31,601 bases of DNA from an uncultured Oscillospiraceae bacterium (lineage in GTDB: Bacteria > Bacillota > Clostridia > Oscillospirales > Oscillospiraceae), in the NCBI GenBank assembly GCA_910577915.1, contig CAJTOM010000022.1, positions 1-31,601 of the forward strand, written 5' to 3'. Positions 1 to 8,642 of this stretch are shown piece by piece (the first letter of the stretch is position 1; every line of letters starts with the position of its first letter). The notes below the pieces were generated by a model. The model ran no database searches. It was not told the DNA's origin and saw only the letters and a program-made list of their open reading frames with translations. The translations under genes and the position numbers were made by a program.

Positions 1-2042
1 ATGGCGGCGCTGTGCCCCGCCATGACCGTCTGCTCGGCCATGGCCGTCCGGTGCTGGCGCAGGCACGCCAGCACCCGGTCCTGGTCGTCCCAGCGCTGCT
101 CCGTCAAAAACGCCGTCAGGAATGACAGCGCCTTTTCCAGCTTTGCGTCCAGCACGCTGCACGCGGCGCACAGGAAGGTCCGGCAGCGGTCCGGGCCGCC
201 GCGCTGCCCATAGGCCTCGATGGAAAATTGAATGCCGCCGAAGAGGGAACGCATCTCCCGGTGGAGGTCCGCCAGCGGGTAGGAGCGGGTGTCCAGAGAG
301 CCGAACAGCCGGGCCAGGAAGGCGGCGCAGGCCAGCTCGTCCGGGGAGAGATCGTCCAGCGCGAAATAGAGGTTTAGATAGGTGATCCCGTTGGTGGGCA
401 GGGAGTGGAGCAGGAGGGCCGTGCCGGCTACGGTCTCCTCCGCCGAGGGCAGCCGCTCCGGCTCCGCCGGCACCTGGTCGAGGCGCAGCCTGGGGATGGC
501 GGCAAGCTGCTCCGCCGTGTCCGGCGCGTCCTGCCACGCGGCGAGGCCCGCCTGGTACCGGCGCACGCCGGCGATGTCCCCCTCGCCCCATGCCGACCGG
601 ACGGCGCGGAGGCGGGCCTCCTCCCGGTCCTGGCGCTCCTGCCCGGCGGTGCGGGAGGGGTGCATCAGCACCCGGCAGCGGTGGGAATTCTGCAGCAGGA
701 CCTGCTCCAGCAGGCGTTCAAAATATCCCTCCCCGCATTTGCGGCGCAGATCGTCGAAGAGGTTTCCCACGCTGAGATTCGCCCCCGGCTCGCCGCCGTA
801 GAGCCAGCTCTCCAGCACCTGGAAGCCCAGAATCAGGCCCTGGGGCATCCGGTCGTAGTCGCGCTGCCGGGCCTCAAACTCCAGGTTGTCCAGCACGGCG
901 AGAATCCGCCGCCGGTCCAGGCCTTCCCGGGCCAGCCGCTCCAGCTCTGACCGGAGGGCGGCGGACACCTCGCCGGCTCTGCTCCCGTCGATGTTCCGGG
1001 CTTCCAGCGTGACCCAGGGCTGCTGTATGCCGTCGTGGAGCTCCAGCCGGACATCCTGGGCCAGGCCGCTCTCCAGAAGCAGCCGCTTCAGGGGGGCCTG
1101 GTTGTCCCCGCAGAGCACGTCCGCCAGTGCGCGCAGCGCCGTCAGCGTCTCCCGGTCCCGGTAGGTACAGGCGACGAAGCCGTCCGCCAGCCTGGACCGC
1201 CCCTCCAGGCTCTCCTGGGGGGAGAGCTCGTAGCAGATGACGGACTCGCCCCCGCCGGCAGGCCGCTGGAACGGGATTGGTCCCGGACCGGGACGGCGCT
1301 CATAGCCGGAGAGGAACTCGCCGTCCAGGATGCGGAGAACGGCCTCGATGTCCAGGCGGCCGTCCAGGAATATGTAGGAATTGGAGGGGTGATAGAGACG
1401 GCTGTGGGCGGCGGTGAACTGCTCGTAGGTCAGCTCCGGGATGTGCTCCGGGTCGCCGCCGGCGACGAAGCGGTAGCAGGTGTCCGGGAACAGGAGGCGG
1501 TTCAGCTCGCGCTCCATAAGGGCATCCGGCGAGGAAAAGGTCCCCTTCATCTCATTGAACACCACGCCCTTGCAGGAGAGGCCGCCGTCCTCGCCGAGCT
1601 CGTAGTGCCAGCCCTCCTGGCCGAAAATTTCCGGCCTGTCGTAGATCTGCGGATGCAGGACAGCGTCCATGTAGACCCGCAGGAGGTTGATAAAATCCTG
1701 GTCGTTCCGGCTGGACACGGGATAGAAGGTTCTGTCCGGGAAGGTCATGGCGTTGAGAAAGGTGTTGAGGGAGCTCTTCATCAGCTCCACAAAGGGCTCC
1801 TTCACCGGATACCGCGCCGAGCCGCAGAGTACGGAGTGCTCCAGAATGTGGAATACTCCGGTGTCGTCCCAGGGCTGGGTCTGGAAGGCGATGCCGAAGG
1901 TCTTGTTCTCCTCCGCCCGCTCCAGCCACACCAGCCGCGCGCCGGACGTCCGGTGCTCCATCTGCCAGAGAGCCGCCTCCAGCTCGTCCACTCTCTGACA
2001 GGACAGGACGGCAAAGTTGTGAAGAATGCTGTTTGGTTCCAT
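1..2042 (-). CDS. M16C (PreP-like) zinc metallopeptidase, C-terminus outside window
   Basis: Reading the minus strand from the ATG at 2042 gives an uninterrupted frame of about 680 codons that leaves the window at base 1. An AGGAGG lies just upstream. The protein has the inverted zinc motif of M16 peptidases, H65-I-L-E68-H69 (within FHILEHSVLCGS), and the third zinc ligand in VVFNEMKG (E164). The spacing and the large size point to the M16C presequence-protease class (PreP/Cym1, about 970 residues, degrading free peptides in an internal chamber), so roughly a third is missing here. No signal peptide is seen, so it is probably cytoplasmic. It is transcribed away from the thioredoxin reductase operon. 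Family confidence is high; substrates are unknown. Confidence 0.93.
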   Translation of the reverse strand, partial: MEPNSILHNFAVLSCQRVDELEAALWQMEHRTSGARLVWLERAEENKTFGIAFQTQPWDDTGVFHILEHSVLCGSARYPVKEPFVELMKSSLNTFLNAMTFPDRTFYPVSSRNDQDFINLLRVYMDAVLHPQIYDRPEIFGQEGWHYELGEDGGLSCKGVVFNEMKGTFSSPDALMERELNRLLFPDTCYRFVAGGDPEHIPELTYEQFTAAHSRLYHPSNSYIFLDGRLDIEAVLRILDGEFLSGYERRPGPGPIPFQRPAGGGESVICYELSPQESLEGRSRLADGFVACTYRDRETLTALRALADVLCGDNQAPLKRLLLESGLAQDVRLELHDGIQQPWVTLEARNIDGSRAGEVSAALRSELERLAREGLDRRRILAVLDNLEFEARQRDYDRMPQGLILGFQVLESWLYGGEPGANLSVGNLFDDLRRKCGEGYFERLLEQVLLQNSHRCRVLMHPSRTAGQERQDREEARLRAVRSAWGEGDIAGVRRYQAGLAAWQDAPDTAEQLAAIPRLRLDQVPAEPERLPSAEETVAGTALLLHSLPTNGITYLNLYFALDDLSPDELACAAFLARLFGSLDTRSYPLADLHREMRSLFGGIQFSIEAYGQRGGPDRCRTFLCAACSVLDAKLEKALSFLTAFLTEQRWDDQDRVLACLRQHRTAMAEQTVMAGHSAA

Positions 2043-2105
2043 AATGGCCCTCCTCATGATTGTAGAATGATTAGAAATCGGGTTTCCGCCGGGTTTGTTC
2101 TCACC

Positions 2106-2133
2106 ATTATATCAGTTTTTTCTGCCGCCGCAA
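2106..2133 (-). promoter_or_regulatory. Putative promoter of the M16 peptidase gene
   Basis: On the minus strand there is a perfect TATAAT (2111-2106) preceded at 16 bp by TTGCGG (2133-2128). It lies about 65 bp upstream of the peptidase ATG. The -35 matches consensus only in TTG, so the -10 carries most of the evidence. Confidence 0.55.
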
Positions 2134-2264
2134 GGCGGTTTGCTTATTCTGTCCATTTCCCTGCTAATTTGTCCCCCGCCGCCGTCTATGTGGTTTCTTC
2201 GCCCGGCCGTCCCGTTCCGGTGGTACAAAATAAACCGTTTCCGGGGCGGAATAGGCAGACGGTC

Positions 2265-2292
2265 TTGATTTTGCTCCAAAAAACTGTATGGT
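2265..2292 (+). promoter_or_regulatory. Weak putative promoter of the thioredoxin reductase-like operon
   Basis: TTGATT (2265-2270) and TATGGT (2287-2292) are separated by 16 bp, about 40 bp upstream of the start codon. It is the best candidate in the 290-bp divergent gap between the M16 gene and this operon. I see no other gene or RNA in that gap. Confidence 0.35.
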
Positions 2293-2334
2293 GAAAGCAG
2301 ACAACCACAAAAAACACCGGGAGGAATGGGGCGT

Positions 2335-3198
2335 ATGTACGATTTGCTCATTATCGGCAGCGGACCGGCCGGCGTTTCCGCCGCGCTGAGCGCGAAGGCG
2401 CGCAATTTGGATTTTCTCTGGTTCGGCTCCAGGTCGCTCAGCGGCAAAATTGAAAAGGCGGAGCGCATTATGAACTACCCCGGCCTTCCGGCGGTGTCCG
2501 GCGGGGAGATGCGCGACGCCTTTCTGCGCCAGATCGACGGCCTGGGGATCTCTGTCCTGGAGGAGCGGGTGAACGCCGTTTACGACATGGGCGGGTACTA
2601 CACCGCCCTGGTCAACGAGAAGATGTACGAGGGGAGAGCTGTGATCCTGGCCACCGGCGTGTCCGGCAGCCGGGAGATTCCCGGCGAGAGCCGGCTGCTG
2701 GGCCGGGGCGTCAGCTACTGCGCCACCTGTGACGGGGCGCTGTACCGGGGGAAGCGGATCGCGGTGGTCTGCACGGACCCGTCGCTGGAGGAGGAGGTCG
2801 TGTTTCTGGCGGAGCTGGCCGCAGAGGTGCTCCTCTTCGCCGGCTACAAGGGCTGCGGCGTCCGCCGGGAGAATGTGCGCCGCATGGAGGGCTATCCCAC
2901 GGAGATTCTGGGGGAGGACCGGGTGGCGGGCGTCGTCTGCGGCGGCGAGACGGCGGCGGTGGACGGCGTATTCTGCCTGCGCTCCTGCGTGGCGCCGGCG
3001 GCTCTTCTGCCGGGACTGGCGGCGGAGGGGGGGCACATCCAGGTGGACCGGCAGCAGCGGACCAACCTGCCGGGCTGCTTTGCCGCCGGGGACTGCACGG
3101 GGCGGCCCTACCAGTACGTCAAGGCCGCCGGCGAGGGCAACGTGGCCCTGCACAGCGCGTGGGACTATCTGAAGGCCGCGGGCTCGACATCCAAATAG
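2335..3198 (+). CDS. Thioredoxin reductase-like flavoprotein lacking the NADPH motifs
   Basis: This is a 287-residue two-domain flavoprotein of the thioredoxin reductase family. It has the FAD motif GSGPAG (8-13), the redox pair C129-A-T-C132 followed by D, and the C-terminal FAD segment GCFAAGDCTGRPYQ. The NADPH domain is abnormal: where the family has GGGDSA the protein reads VVCTDPS (about 144-150), and the HRRxxxR basic motif is replaced by FAGYKGCGVRR. Ferredoxin-dependent flavin thioredoxin reductases (FFTR) of clostridia share this loss, so ferredoxin or another low-potential donor is plausible (inference). I chose the ATG at 2335 because GGGAGGA (2319-2325) is about 10 nt from it but only 1 nt from the ATG at 2326. 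It heads an operon with a PPIase and a thioredoxin, the likely electron acceptor. Confidence 0.88.
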   Translation: MYDLLIIGSGPAGVSAALSAKARNLDFLWFGSRSLSGKIEKAERIMNYPGLPAVSGGEMRDAFLRQIDGLGISVLEERVNAVYDMGGYYTALVNEKMYEGRAVILATGVSGSREIPGESRLLGRGVSYCATCDGALYRGKRIAVVCTDPSLEEEVVFLAELAAEVLLFAGYKGCGVRRENVRRMEGYPTEILGEDRVAGVVCGGETAAVDGVFCLRSCVAPAALLPGLAAEGGHIQVDRQQRTNLPGCFAAGDCTGRPYQYVKAAGEGNVALHSAWDYLKAAGSTSK

Positions 3199-3210
3199 GG
3201 GAGGAACGAC

Positions 3211-4131
3211 ATGAAATCAAAGGTATTGCAGGTCAAGGACTACCGGGAGATAGACGTGAGGCCGCTGCTGACGCCCTTTGCGCCGGACGAAGAGGCGCTG
3301 GAGACGGAGCTGCGCCGTCTGACCAACCCGTATATCCGCTGGGAGGAGGGCAGGACGGCCGCCTCCGGGGATCAGGTGGTGTGCCGCCTTGTATCGGACT
3401 GTCCCCGGTTTCACAGGGAGAAGGTCCGCTTTGTGGCCGGGAGCGGGATGTTCCACCGGGAGCTGGAGGCGCTCGCCGCCGGCATGAGCGTGGGGGAGAC
3501 CGGGGAGCTGGACCTGCCGGAGGGCAGGGTGTCCCTCACCCTGACGGGCGTGATGAACCGCGTGGTCCCCGCGCCCAGCGACGAGATGGTGGAGAAGCTG
3601 GGGCTGGAGGGTGTGCGCACCGTGGCGGATTACCGGGCCTATCTGCTGGCCCAGCAGAAGGAGGCCGCTTTCCAGCAGAACCTCTATGAGCCGCTGCGCC
3701 GGCTCACGCGGGACGTCATCAGCGGCTCCGAATTCGTTTTGTGCCGGGAGGACTGGGCCGCGGTGGTGAACCGGGAGCTGGACCGGTGCCGGACGCTGTG
3801 CCGCCAGGAGGGAATGGTTCTGGAGGAGATGACCGCCCAGCAGTTCCGGGGCCGCATTCCCGTGGAGAGCTACCACGAGCTGGTGGCCATGACCCAGTTT
3901 GAGAGCTGGGACAGGCTGTGCCGGTACCTGCTGGGCCGCTGGTACGCCCAGGAGGACGGCTTCCAGCCCGGGGAGGCGGCGTATGAGGCGTTCATCGCGG
4001 ACTACACCAAAACCTGGCATGTGTCCGAGGAAAACGCCCGGGCGGCCAACACCTACGAGAACTTTATCTTCGACGAATACGCCGGGCACGCCTGTACGGT
4101 GCTGACGGCGTACATCAAAGAATTTTATTAA
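3211..4131 (+). CDS. Trigger factor-like FKBP-type peptidyl-prolyl isomerase without ribosome-binding domain
   Basis: The 306-residue protein resembles trigger factor from its PPIase domain onward. Residues about 50-115 form an FKBP-like domain (GDQVVCRLVSD, then FHRELEALAAGMSVGE, then VSLTLTGV), followed by a trigger-factor style linker (PSDEMVEKLGLEGVRTVADYRAYL) and a mostly helical C-terminal chaperone region. The N-terminal ribosome-docking domain with its GFRxGxxP signature is absent, and full-length trigger factors are about 430 residues. A GGGGAGGA site precedes the ATG. It begins 12 nt after the flavoprotein gene and ends 14 nt before thioredoxin, so the three are cotranscribed. No signal peptide is seen, so a cytosolic folding helper linked to thiol chemistry is the simplest reading (inference). 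Confidence 0.78.
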   Translation: MKSKVLQVKDYREIDVRPLLTPFAPDEEALETELRRLTNPYIRWEEGRTAASGDQVVCRLVSDCPRFHREKVRFVAGSGMFHRELEALAAGMSVGETGELDLPEGRVSLTLTGVMNRVVPAPSDEMVEKLGLEGVRTVADYRAYLLAQQKEAAFQQNLYEPLRRLTRDVISGSEFVLCREDWAAVVNRELDRCRTLCRQEGMVLEEMTAQQFRGRIPVESYHELVAMTQFESWDRLCRYLLGRWYAQEDGFQPGEAAYEAFIADYTKTWHVSEENARAANTYENFIFDEYAGHACTVLTAYIKEFY

Positions 4132-4145
4132 AGGAGGATGCCACC

Positions 4146-4463
4146 ATGGCGATTCAGACGGCGGACAAGACCAATTTCAAGGACCTGATCGGGGAGGACT
4201 TCGTGATTGCCGACTTTTACGGCACGACCTGCGTCCCCTGCAAGCTGTTCTCCAAGATTCTGGAGGATATTGAGGCGGAAATCCCCTTCCTGAACATCGT
4301 CAAGCTCAACACCACCGAGAATCCCGAGATCGCGGCGGAGTACCAGATCACCGCCGTGCCCACCATCCATTTCTACAAGGACGGGGAGCTGGTGGCCAGC
4401 CACGTGGGCGTCATGCAGCCCCAGGCGGTGAAGGATGTGATCGCCCAATATATGTATGCGTAA
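4146..4463 (+). CDS. trxA: Thioredoxin with CVPC active site
   Basis: A 105-residue thioredoxin fold carries the redox motif C29-V-P-C32-K in the context FYGTTCVPCK, plus the cis-proline segment AVPTIHFYKDGE and the closing GVMQPQAVKDVI. The usual WCGPC is altered: the Trp before the first Cys is Thr and Gly is Val, which should shift the redox potential. The length matches classical thioredoxins. AAAGGAGG stands about 10 nt before the ATG. It is the third gene of the redox operon, so the flavoprotein at 2335 is its probable reductase, passing electrons to dithiol targets in the cytoplasm. Confidence 0.92.
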   Translation: MAIQTADKTNFKDLIGEDFVIADFYGTTCVPCKLFSKILEDIEAEIPFLNIVKLNTTENPEIAAEYQITAVPTIHFYKDGELVASHVGVMQPQAVKDVIAQYMYA

Positions 4464-4529
4464 ACCGGGACAAAATAGGCGCTCTTTCGGACAAGATTGA
4501 CAGGGCCGCTTTTCCGGCGTTTTCCTGTA

Positions 4530-4538
4530 TGCTACAAT
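4530..4538 (+). promoter_or_regulatory. Extended -10 promoter before the lipoprotein gene
   Basis: TGCTACAAT (TG at 4530-4531, TACAAT at 4533-4538) is an extended -10 element about 35 bp upstream of the ATG at 4574. No good -35 lies at 16-18 bp. A TTGACA at 4497-4502 is 30 bp away, too far to pair. The site rules out an upstream translation start at 4529. Confidence 0.5.
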
Positions 4539-4573
4539 CAATCCATTCCAAATCACAAGGAGGTCTTTATCCC

Positions 4574-5053
4574 ATGAAGAACACCGCGAAACGTACCCTC
4601 TGCGCTCTGCTGGCACTGATGCTCACCCTCAGCCTTGCCGCCTGCGGCGGTGCGAAGACCGTTGACCCCCAGACCTGTACATACGATGAGATGGTCGCCT
4701 ATCTCACCGCCAAGGGCTATATCGCCAAGGACGCCGCGCCGGTGGATATGCTGACCACGGCGGGCTACGTCACCGACAACACCGGCGGGGACATGCCCTT
4801 CGTGCCCTTCGCCGACAAGGCCCAGGACTACGACGGGCTGTGGCTGATGTGGTGGGATTCCGCTGCGCCCTCCGAGGCCTACGCCTCCTGCTTCCAGAAT
4901 ATCGCCATGAACGGCGGAGTGATCGTCTACATGGGCGGCGCGGCCGTACTGCCCACGGCCGCCTGCAGCGGCAATTTCGCCGTGGCCTTTGCCGAGGGCT
5001 ACGCCCAGAAGGACGCCGTCCTGGCGGACTTCAGCGCTCTGGCCGGCAAATAA
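4574..5053 (+). CDS. Small secreted lipoprotein (unknown function), WWD family member 1
   Basis: The 159-residue product starts with a lipoprotein signal peptide: basic KNTAKR, a hydrophobic stretch, then the lipobox LSLAAC with lipid-anchored Cys at about residue 22. AAGGAGG sits 10 nt before the ATG. The mature part is short and acidic and holds the segments YDEMVAYLTAKGYI and LWLMWWDS, and three further cysteines. The protein at 8639 shares the layout: MDEVLAEIAAQGLV, then FYWWDLDN, then NLYGNGHIVSPVPNGPFAL against VYMGGAAVLPTAACSGNFAV. The pair are probably diverged paralogues bracketing two ABC genes. I do not recognise the family. A role as a surface accessory or substrate of the exporter is inference. 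Confidence 0.85.
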   Translation: MKNTAKRTLCALLALMLTLSLAACGGAKTVDPQTCTYDEMVAYLTAKGYIAKDAAPVDMLTTAGYVTDNTGGDMPFVPFADKAQDYDGLWLMWWDSAAPSEAYASCFQNIAMNGGVIVYMGGAAVLPTAACSGNFAVAFAEGYAQKDAVLADFSALAGK

Positions 5054-5063
5054 CACACGCCCT

Positions 5064-5104
5064 GCCCCGCTTTATTCCGGTTCAATAAAGCGGGGCCTTT
5101 TGTC
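5064..5104 (+). terminator. Rho-independent terminator after the lipoprotein gene
   Basis: GCCCCGCTTTATT (5064-5076) pairs perfectly with AATAAAGCGGGGC (5084-5096) across a 7-nt loop, and CTTTTGT follows. It lies between the lipoprotein and the ABC genes with no recognisable promoter after it. It may therefore be a partial terminator that keeps the ABC genes at lower levels than the lipoprotein. Confidence 0.85.
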
Positions 5105-5128
5105 TATTCGCCGCAAAGGAGGAAGAAA

Positions 5129-6868
5129 ATGGATTCCAGTGCGATTTTCCGAAAGAAATACGGCAGCTTCCGGCGGTTTTTCCTCATGCTGGGCAAGGCG
5201 CGCCTGCCCTACCTGTGGATCGCCGCCTACCTGGCCGCCAGCGTGGTCATTGCCAACGTGGGCGTCAGCTCCACGGAATACAGCGCCGCCCTTTTTGCCG
5301 GAAACGTGGGCCTGACGGCGGTGGTGCTGCCCTATCTGTTCTACCAGCTTCTCAGCCTGGTGCTCGGCTCCGTCAGCGGACTGCTGGCCAATCTCTGCGA
5401 GGCCCGCATGGACCGGAACCTGCGGCGGATGGTCTGGTGCAAAACGGTGCGCCTGCCCCTGCGGTTCTACGAGACCAACAACCCCAAGGAGCTCCTCAGC
5501 CGGATCACCACCGATATTTCCAGCATCAGCGGCCTTGTCATGCGGGTGTTTCTGGCCGTGCTGACCACCGCCTACTCCAGCTTTGTGATCCTGCGGAAGA
5601 TCTCCAGCTATGACGGGGCCCTGATGTGGTCCCTGGTAGCGATTTTGCCGGTGAACATCCTCATCAGCTTCATCATGGGCCGCCTGAAGTTCGGCGTGCA
5701 GGACCTCATCAACCGCCGCAACGCCCAGCTGACCGCCGCCATCGCGGAGCGCACCAACAACCTCATGCTCATCAAGTCCATGGGCGCCGAGGAGAAGGAG
5801 GCCGCCGTCGGGGAGGGGCACATGCGGGCCAGCTACAGGGCCGCCGGGATGAATATCTGGATCACGGGCCTGTCCCTGCCCATCAGCGCCATCGCCACGG
5901 CCCTGCAGACCGTGGTCATCATCCTTGTGGGGCGCGGCTTTTACGCCTCCGGGGCGCTGGAGCTCACCCAGTGGATCGCCTACTATGGATTTGCCGTCCA
6001 GCTGACCAACATCCTGAGCGCCTACTGCGGATACTGGACCACCTTCAAGCAGGTCCAGGGCTCGGTGGACCGGGTGACCGAGATCATGGACGAGCGCTCG
6101 GAGGATCTGGATACAGGGGAGGTCATGGGCTCCCCCGCCGGCGGCATCCGCTTTGAGAAGGTGGACTTCTCCTTCGGCGGCACACCCCTGTTCCAGGGGC
6201 TGGATCTGGACATCCCCGCCGGGCGGATCACCGCAGTTGTCGGCCCCTCCGGCTCTGGCAAGACCACGCTCCTGAACCTGATCGACCGGCTCTACCCCCT
6301 GGCCGGCGGCACGATCCGTGTGGGCGGGCGGGACGCTGCGGACTACTCCCTGGCCAGCTTCCGCCGGGCCCTGGGGTATGTGACCCAGGAGAGCGTCATG
6401 TACGCCGGGACCATCCGGAGCAATCTCCTGCACGGCCTGGGCCGGACGCCCTCGGAGGAGGAGCTGGACGAGGCCTGCGCCGCTGTGGGCATTCTGGACT
6501 ACGTCCGCCGCCAGCCCCTGGGGTACGACGCGCCGGTGGGCGAGAGCGGCGCCAGCCTCTCCGGCGGCCAGCGCCAGCGCTTCTCCGTGGCCAGGGCCCT
6601 GCTGAAGAGGCCGGACTGCCTGCTGCTGGACGAGGCCACCGCCGCCATGGACATTGACGGCAAGGCCGGCGTCTGGGCCAGCATCCGCACCGCCATGGCG
6701 GGCAGGACGGTGGTGTACGTGGCCCACGACGCCCAGACCATCGCCAACGCGGACTATGTGGTCGTCCTGCGGGACGGGCGGGTGGAGGCCGCCGGGGAGC
6801 GGGAGCACATCCTCTCCACCAACCTCTACTGCCGGGAAATGATGGAAAACGGGGAGGAGGAGAACTGA
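5129..6868 (+). CDS. ABC exporter half-transporter (fused TMD-NBD), first subunit
   Basis: The 579-residue type I exporter half has about six membrane segments in residues 20-300 and an ATPase domain from about 340. The ATPase carries Walker A GPSGSGKTT, Q-loop VTQE, signature ASLSGGQRQR, Walker B CLLLDEAT with the catalytic Glu, and the switch His in VAHDAQ. AAAGGAGG precedes the ATG. It is followed after 1 nt by a second half-transporter, so the two probably form a heterodimer exporting a peptide, lipid or drug. The lack of a peptidase C39 domain argues against leader-cleaving bacteriocin export. Location next to two related surface proteins suggests a dedicated substrate (inference). Confidence 0.93.
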   Translation: MDSSAIFRKKYGSFRRFFLMLGKARLPYLWIAAYLAASVVIANVGVSSTEYSAALFAGNVGLTAVVLPYLFYQLLSLVLGSVSGLLANLCEARMDRNLRRMVWCKTVRLPLRFYETNNPKELLSRITTDISSISGLVMRVFLAVLTTAYSSFVILRKISSYDGALMWSLVAILPVNILISFIMGRLKFGVQDLINRRNAQLTAAIAERTNNLMLIKSMGAEEKEAAVGEGHMRASYRAAGMNIWITGLSLPISAIATALQTVVIILVGRGFYASGALELTQWIAYYGFAVQLTNILSAYCGYWTTFKQVQGSVDRVTEIMDERSEDLDTGEVMGSPAGGIRFEKVDFSFGGTPLFQGLDLDIPAGRITAVVGPSGSGKTTLLNLIDRLYPLAGGTIRVGGRDAADYSLASFRRALGYVTQESVMYAGTIRSNLLHGLGRTPSEEELDEACAAVGILDYVRRQPLGYDAPVGESGASLSGGQRQRFSVARALLKRPDCLLLDEATAAMDIDGKAGVWASIRTAMAGRTVVYVAHDAQTIANADYVVVLRDGRVEAAGEREHILSTNLYCREMMENGEEEN

Positions 6869-6869
6869 C

Positions 6870-8642
6870 ATGAAGCGAAGCGGTCAAACGGAAGGGCGCG
6901 CAAGGGAGAAGTTCTCCTTCCGCTCCTACATCAGCTTTTACACACGCTTTCCCATCCCCTGGTGGCTGTTTCTGATCTCTCTGCTCCTCGGCCTGGTGAA
7001 CACGGAGGTGGTGCTGGCCGCCTCCAAGTACGTCATCCAGATCAACAAGGGCGAGCTGTACAACGGCGTCATCATCGGCTATGCTCTGATGACGGTGCTG
7101 ACCTCCGCCATCTCCATGGGGATCAATATCTGCGACGAGTACGGCACCCAGAAGGTGACGTACCGGGCCAGAAAGCTGCTCTGGCGCAAGATCCTCCACC
7201 TGCCCATGGGGGAGGTAGAGCGCCGCCAGCCCTCCTCCCTGATCTCGGGCGTTGTCAACGACATCACCCAGGCCAGCCAGGTGATCCACACCATCTTCGC
7301 CACCGTATCCTCCGTTTACGGCTTCGCCCGCTGCTGCGTGGAGATGGCGAAGTTCAACGCCAGGCTCTCCGCCTACATGCTGCTGCTGGTCCCGCTGGCC
7401 GTGGGCGTGTTCGCCCTGGTGGGCCGCCTGCAGTACCGCATGATGCTCCGGCGGTATGAGAGCCTGAACACCATGACAGAGTTCTTCTCCGAACACATCT
7501 CCGCCGTGAAGCACGTCAAGGCCCAGGCCATGGAGGAGCTGGAGATGGAGGAGGGCCTGCGGGCCATCGACGAGCGGTACAAGGCGGACCTGTACTACGC
7601 CTTCATGGAGGTCCTGCAGATATTCTCCAACACCCTGTATACCACCATCGGCAGCGTCGCCATCGCCATCTTCGGCTCCGACATGATCCGTAAGGGGCAG
7701 ATGCCGGATACGGGAATCAACGATTTTACCACCTACAAGGGGAAGGTGGACCAGTACCAGGCGGAGATCCTGACCCACTACCAGAGCCTCAAGGGCACCC
7801 AGGGCGCCATGCAGTACGTGGGCGTCCTGCTGGGCGGCCCGGAGGAGGACCCGGAGGCCGGCTTCGAGCTGCCGGAGAACCAGGGGAATGCGGACATCGT
7901 GCTGGAGCGGGTCAGCTTCGGGTACATTCCCCAGCAGCCGGTGCTCCACGACCTGAGCCTCACCATCCCCGCCGGGAAGGTCACCGCCATCATCGGCAGC
8001 AACGGCTCCGGCAAGTCCACCCTGCTCAAGCTGCTCCAGGGCATCTATCAGCCGGACAGCGGGCGCATCCGTCTGGGCGCCGCCGCCGCGGACGAGGTGA
8101 AGCCCGCCCGGCTGCGCCGGCAGTTCGGCTATATTTTGCAGCACAATCCCTTGTTTTCCGGCTCCATACGTGATAACATCACCTACGGAGTGTCCGGCAC
8201 GGTGGAGGATGAGGCGGTGTTTCAGGCGGCCCGGCTGGCCGACGCAGACGGCTTCATCCGGGAGCTGCCCCAGGGCTACGACACGGATGTGGGCGTGGGC
8301 GGGTCCCTGCTCTCCGGCGGGCAGCGCCAGCGGGTGGCCATCGCCCGGACGCTGCTGACGGATCCGCGCTATCTCCTCATGGACGAAGCGGGGGCCAGCC
8401 TGGACCACAAGAGCGACATGACCATCTTCCGCACGGTCCGTGAGCACATGAAGGGCCGGACCGTGGTGGTGGTGGCCCACGACATGCGCTCTGTAATGGA
8501 CGCGGACTACATCATTGTGCTGGCCTGCGGCTCTCTGGAGGCCGCCGGTACCCACGACGAGCTGCTGAGGACCAGCCCGACATACCGCAACTATCTGGAG
8601 CTCCAGGGCTGCGCCCTGGCGGGAGAGGAGGCAGTACGATGA
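6870..8642 (+). CDS. ABC exporter half-transporter (fused TMD-NBD), second subunit
   Basis: This 590-residue partner has a membrane domain (roughly 25-310) and an ATPase domain with Walker A GSNGSGKST, Q-loop ILQHNPLF, signature SLLSGGQRQR, Walker B YLLMDEAGASLD and switch His in VVAHDMRS. Both ATPase domains of the pair therefore look catalytically complete, unlike many heterodimeric exporters with one degenerate site. The ATG lies 1 nt after the stop of the first subunit, with the ribosome site GGAGGAGGAG in the end of that gene. Its own stop overlaps the next start (ATGA), so the three genes are translationally coupled. The substrate cannot be read from the sequence. Confidence 0.93.
   Translation: MKRSGQTEGRAREKFSFRSYISFYTRFPIPWWLFLISLLLGLVNTEVVLAASKYVIQINKGELYNGVIIGYALMTVLTSAISMGINICDEYGTQKVTYRARKLLWRKILHLPMGEVERRQPSSLISGVVNDITQASQVIHTIFATVSSVYGFARCCVEMAKFNARLSAYMLLLVPLAVGVFALVGRLQYRMMLRRYESLNTMTEFFSEHISAVKHVKAQAMEELEMEEGLRAIDERYKADLYYAFMEVLQIFSNTLYTTIGSVAIAIFGSDMIRKGQMPDTGINDFTTYKGKVDQYQAEILTHYQSLKGTQGAMQYVGVLLGGPEEDPEAGFELPENQGNADIVLERVSFGYIPQQPVLHDLSLTIPAGKVTAIIGSNGSGKSTLLKLLQGIYQPDSGRIRLGAAAADEVKPARLRRQFGYILQHNPLFSGSIRDNITYGVSGTVEDEAVFQAARLADADGFIRELPQGYDTDVGVGGSLLSGGQRQRVAIARTLLTDPRYLLMDEAGASLDHKSDMTIFRTVREHMKGRTVVVVAHDMRSVMDADYIIVLACGSLEAAGTHDELLRTSPTYRNYLELQGCALAGEEAVR

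Noticed and set aside
4497..4502. TTGACA upstream of the lipoprotein gene
   Set aside because: It is 30 bp from the only good -10 (4533-4538), too far to act as a -35.
6396..8555. 719-codon minus-strand frame opposite the second ABC subunit
   Set aside because: Antisense shadow of an ABC gene with intact Walker motifs; its start side reads low-complexity Arg/Pro/Ala.
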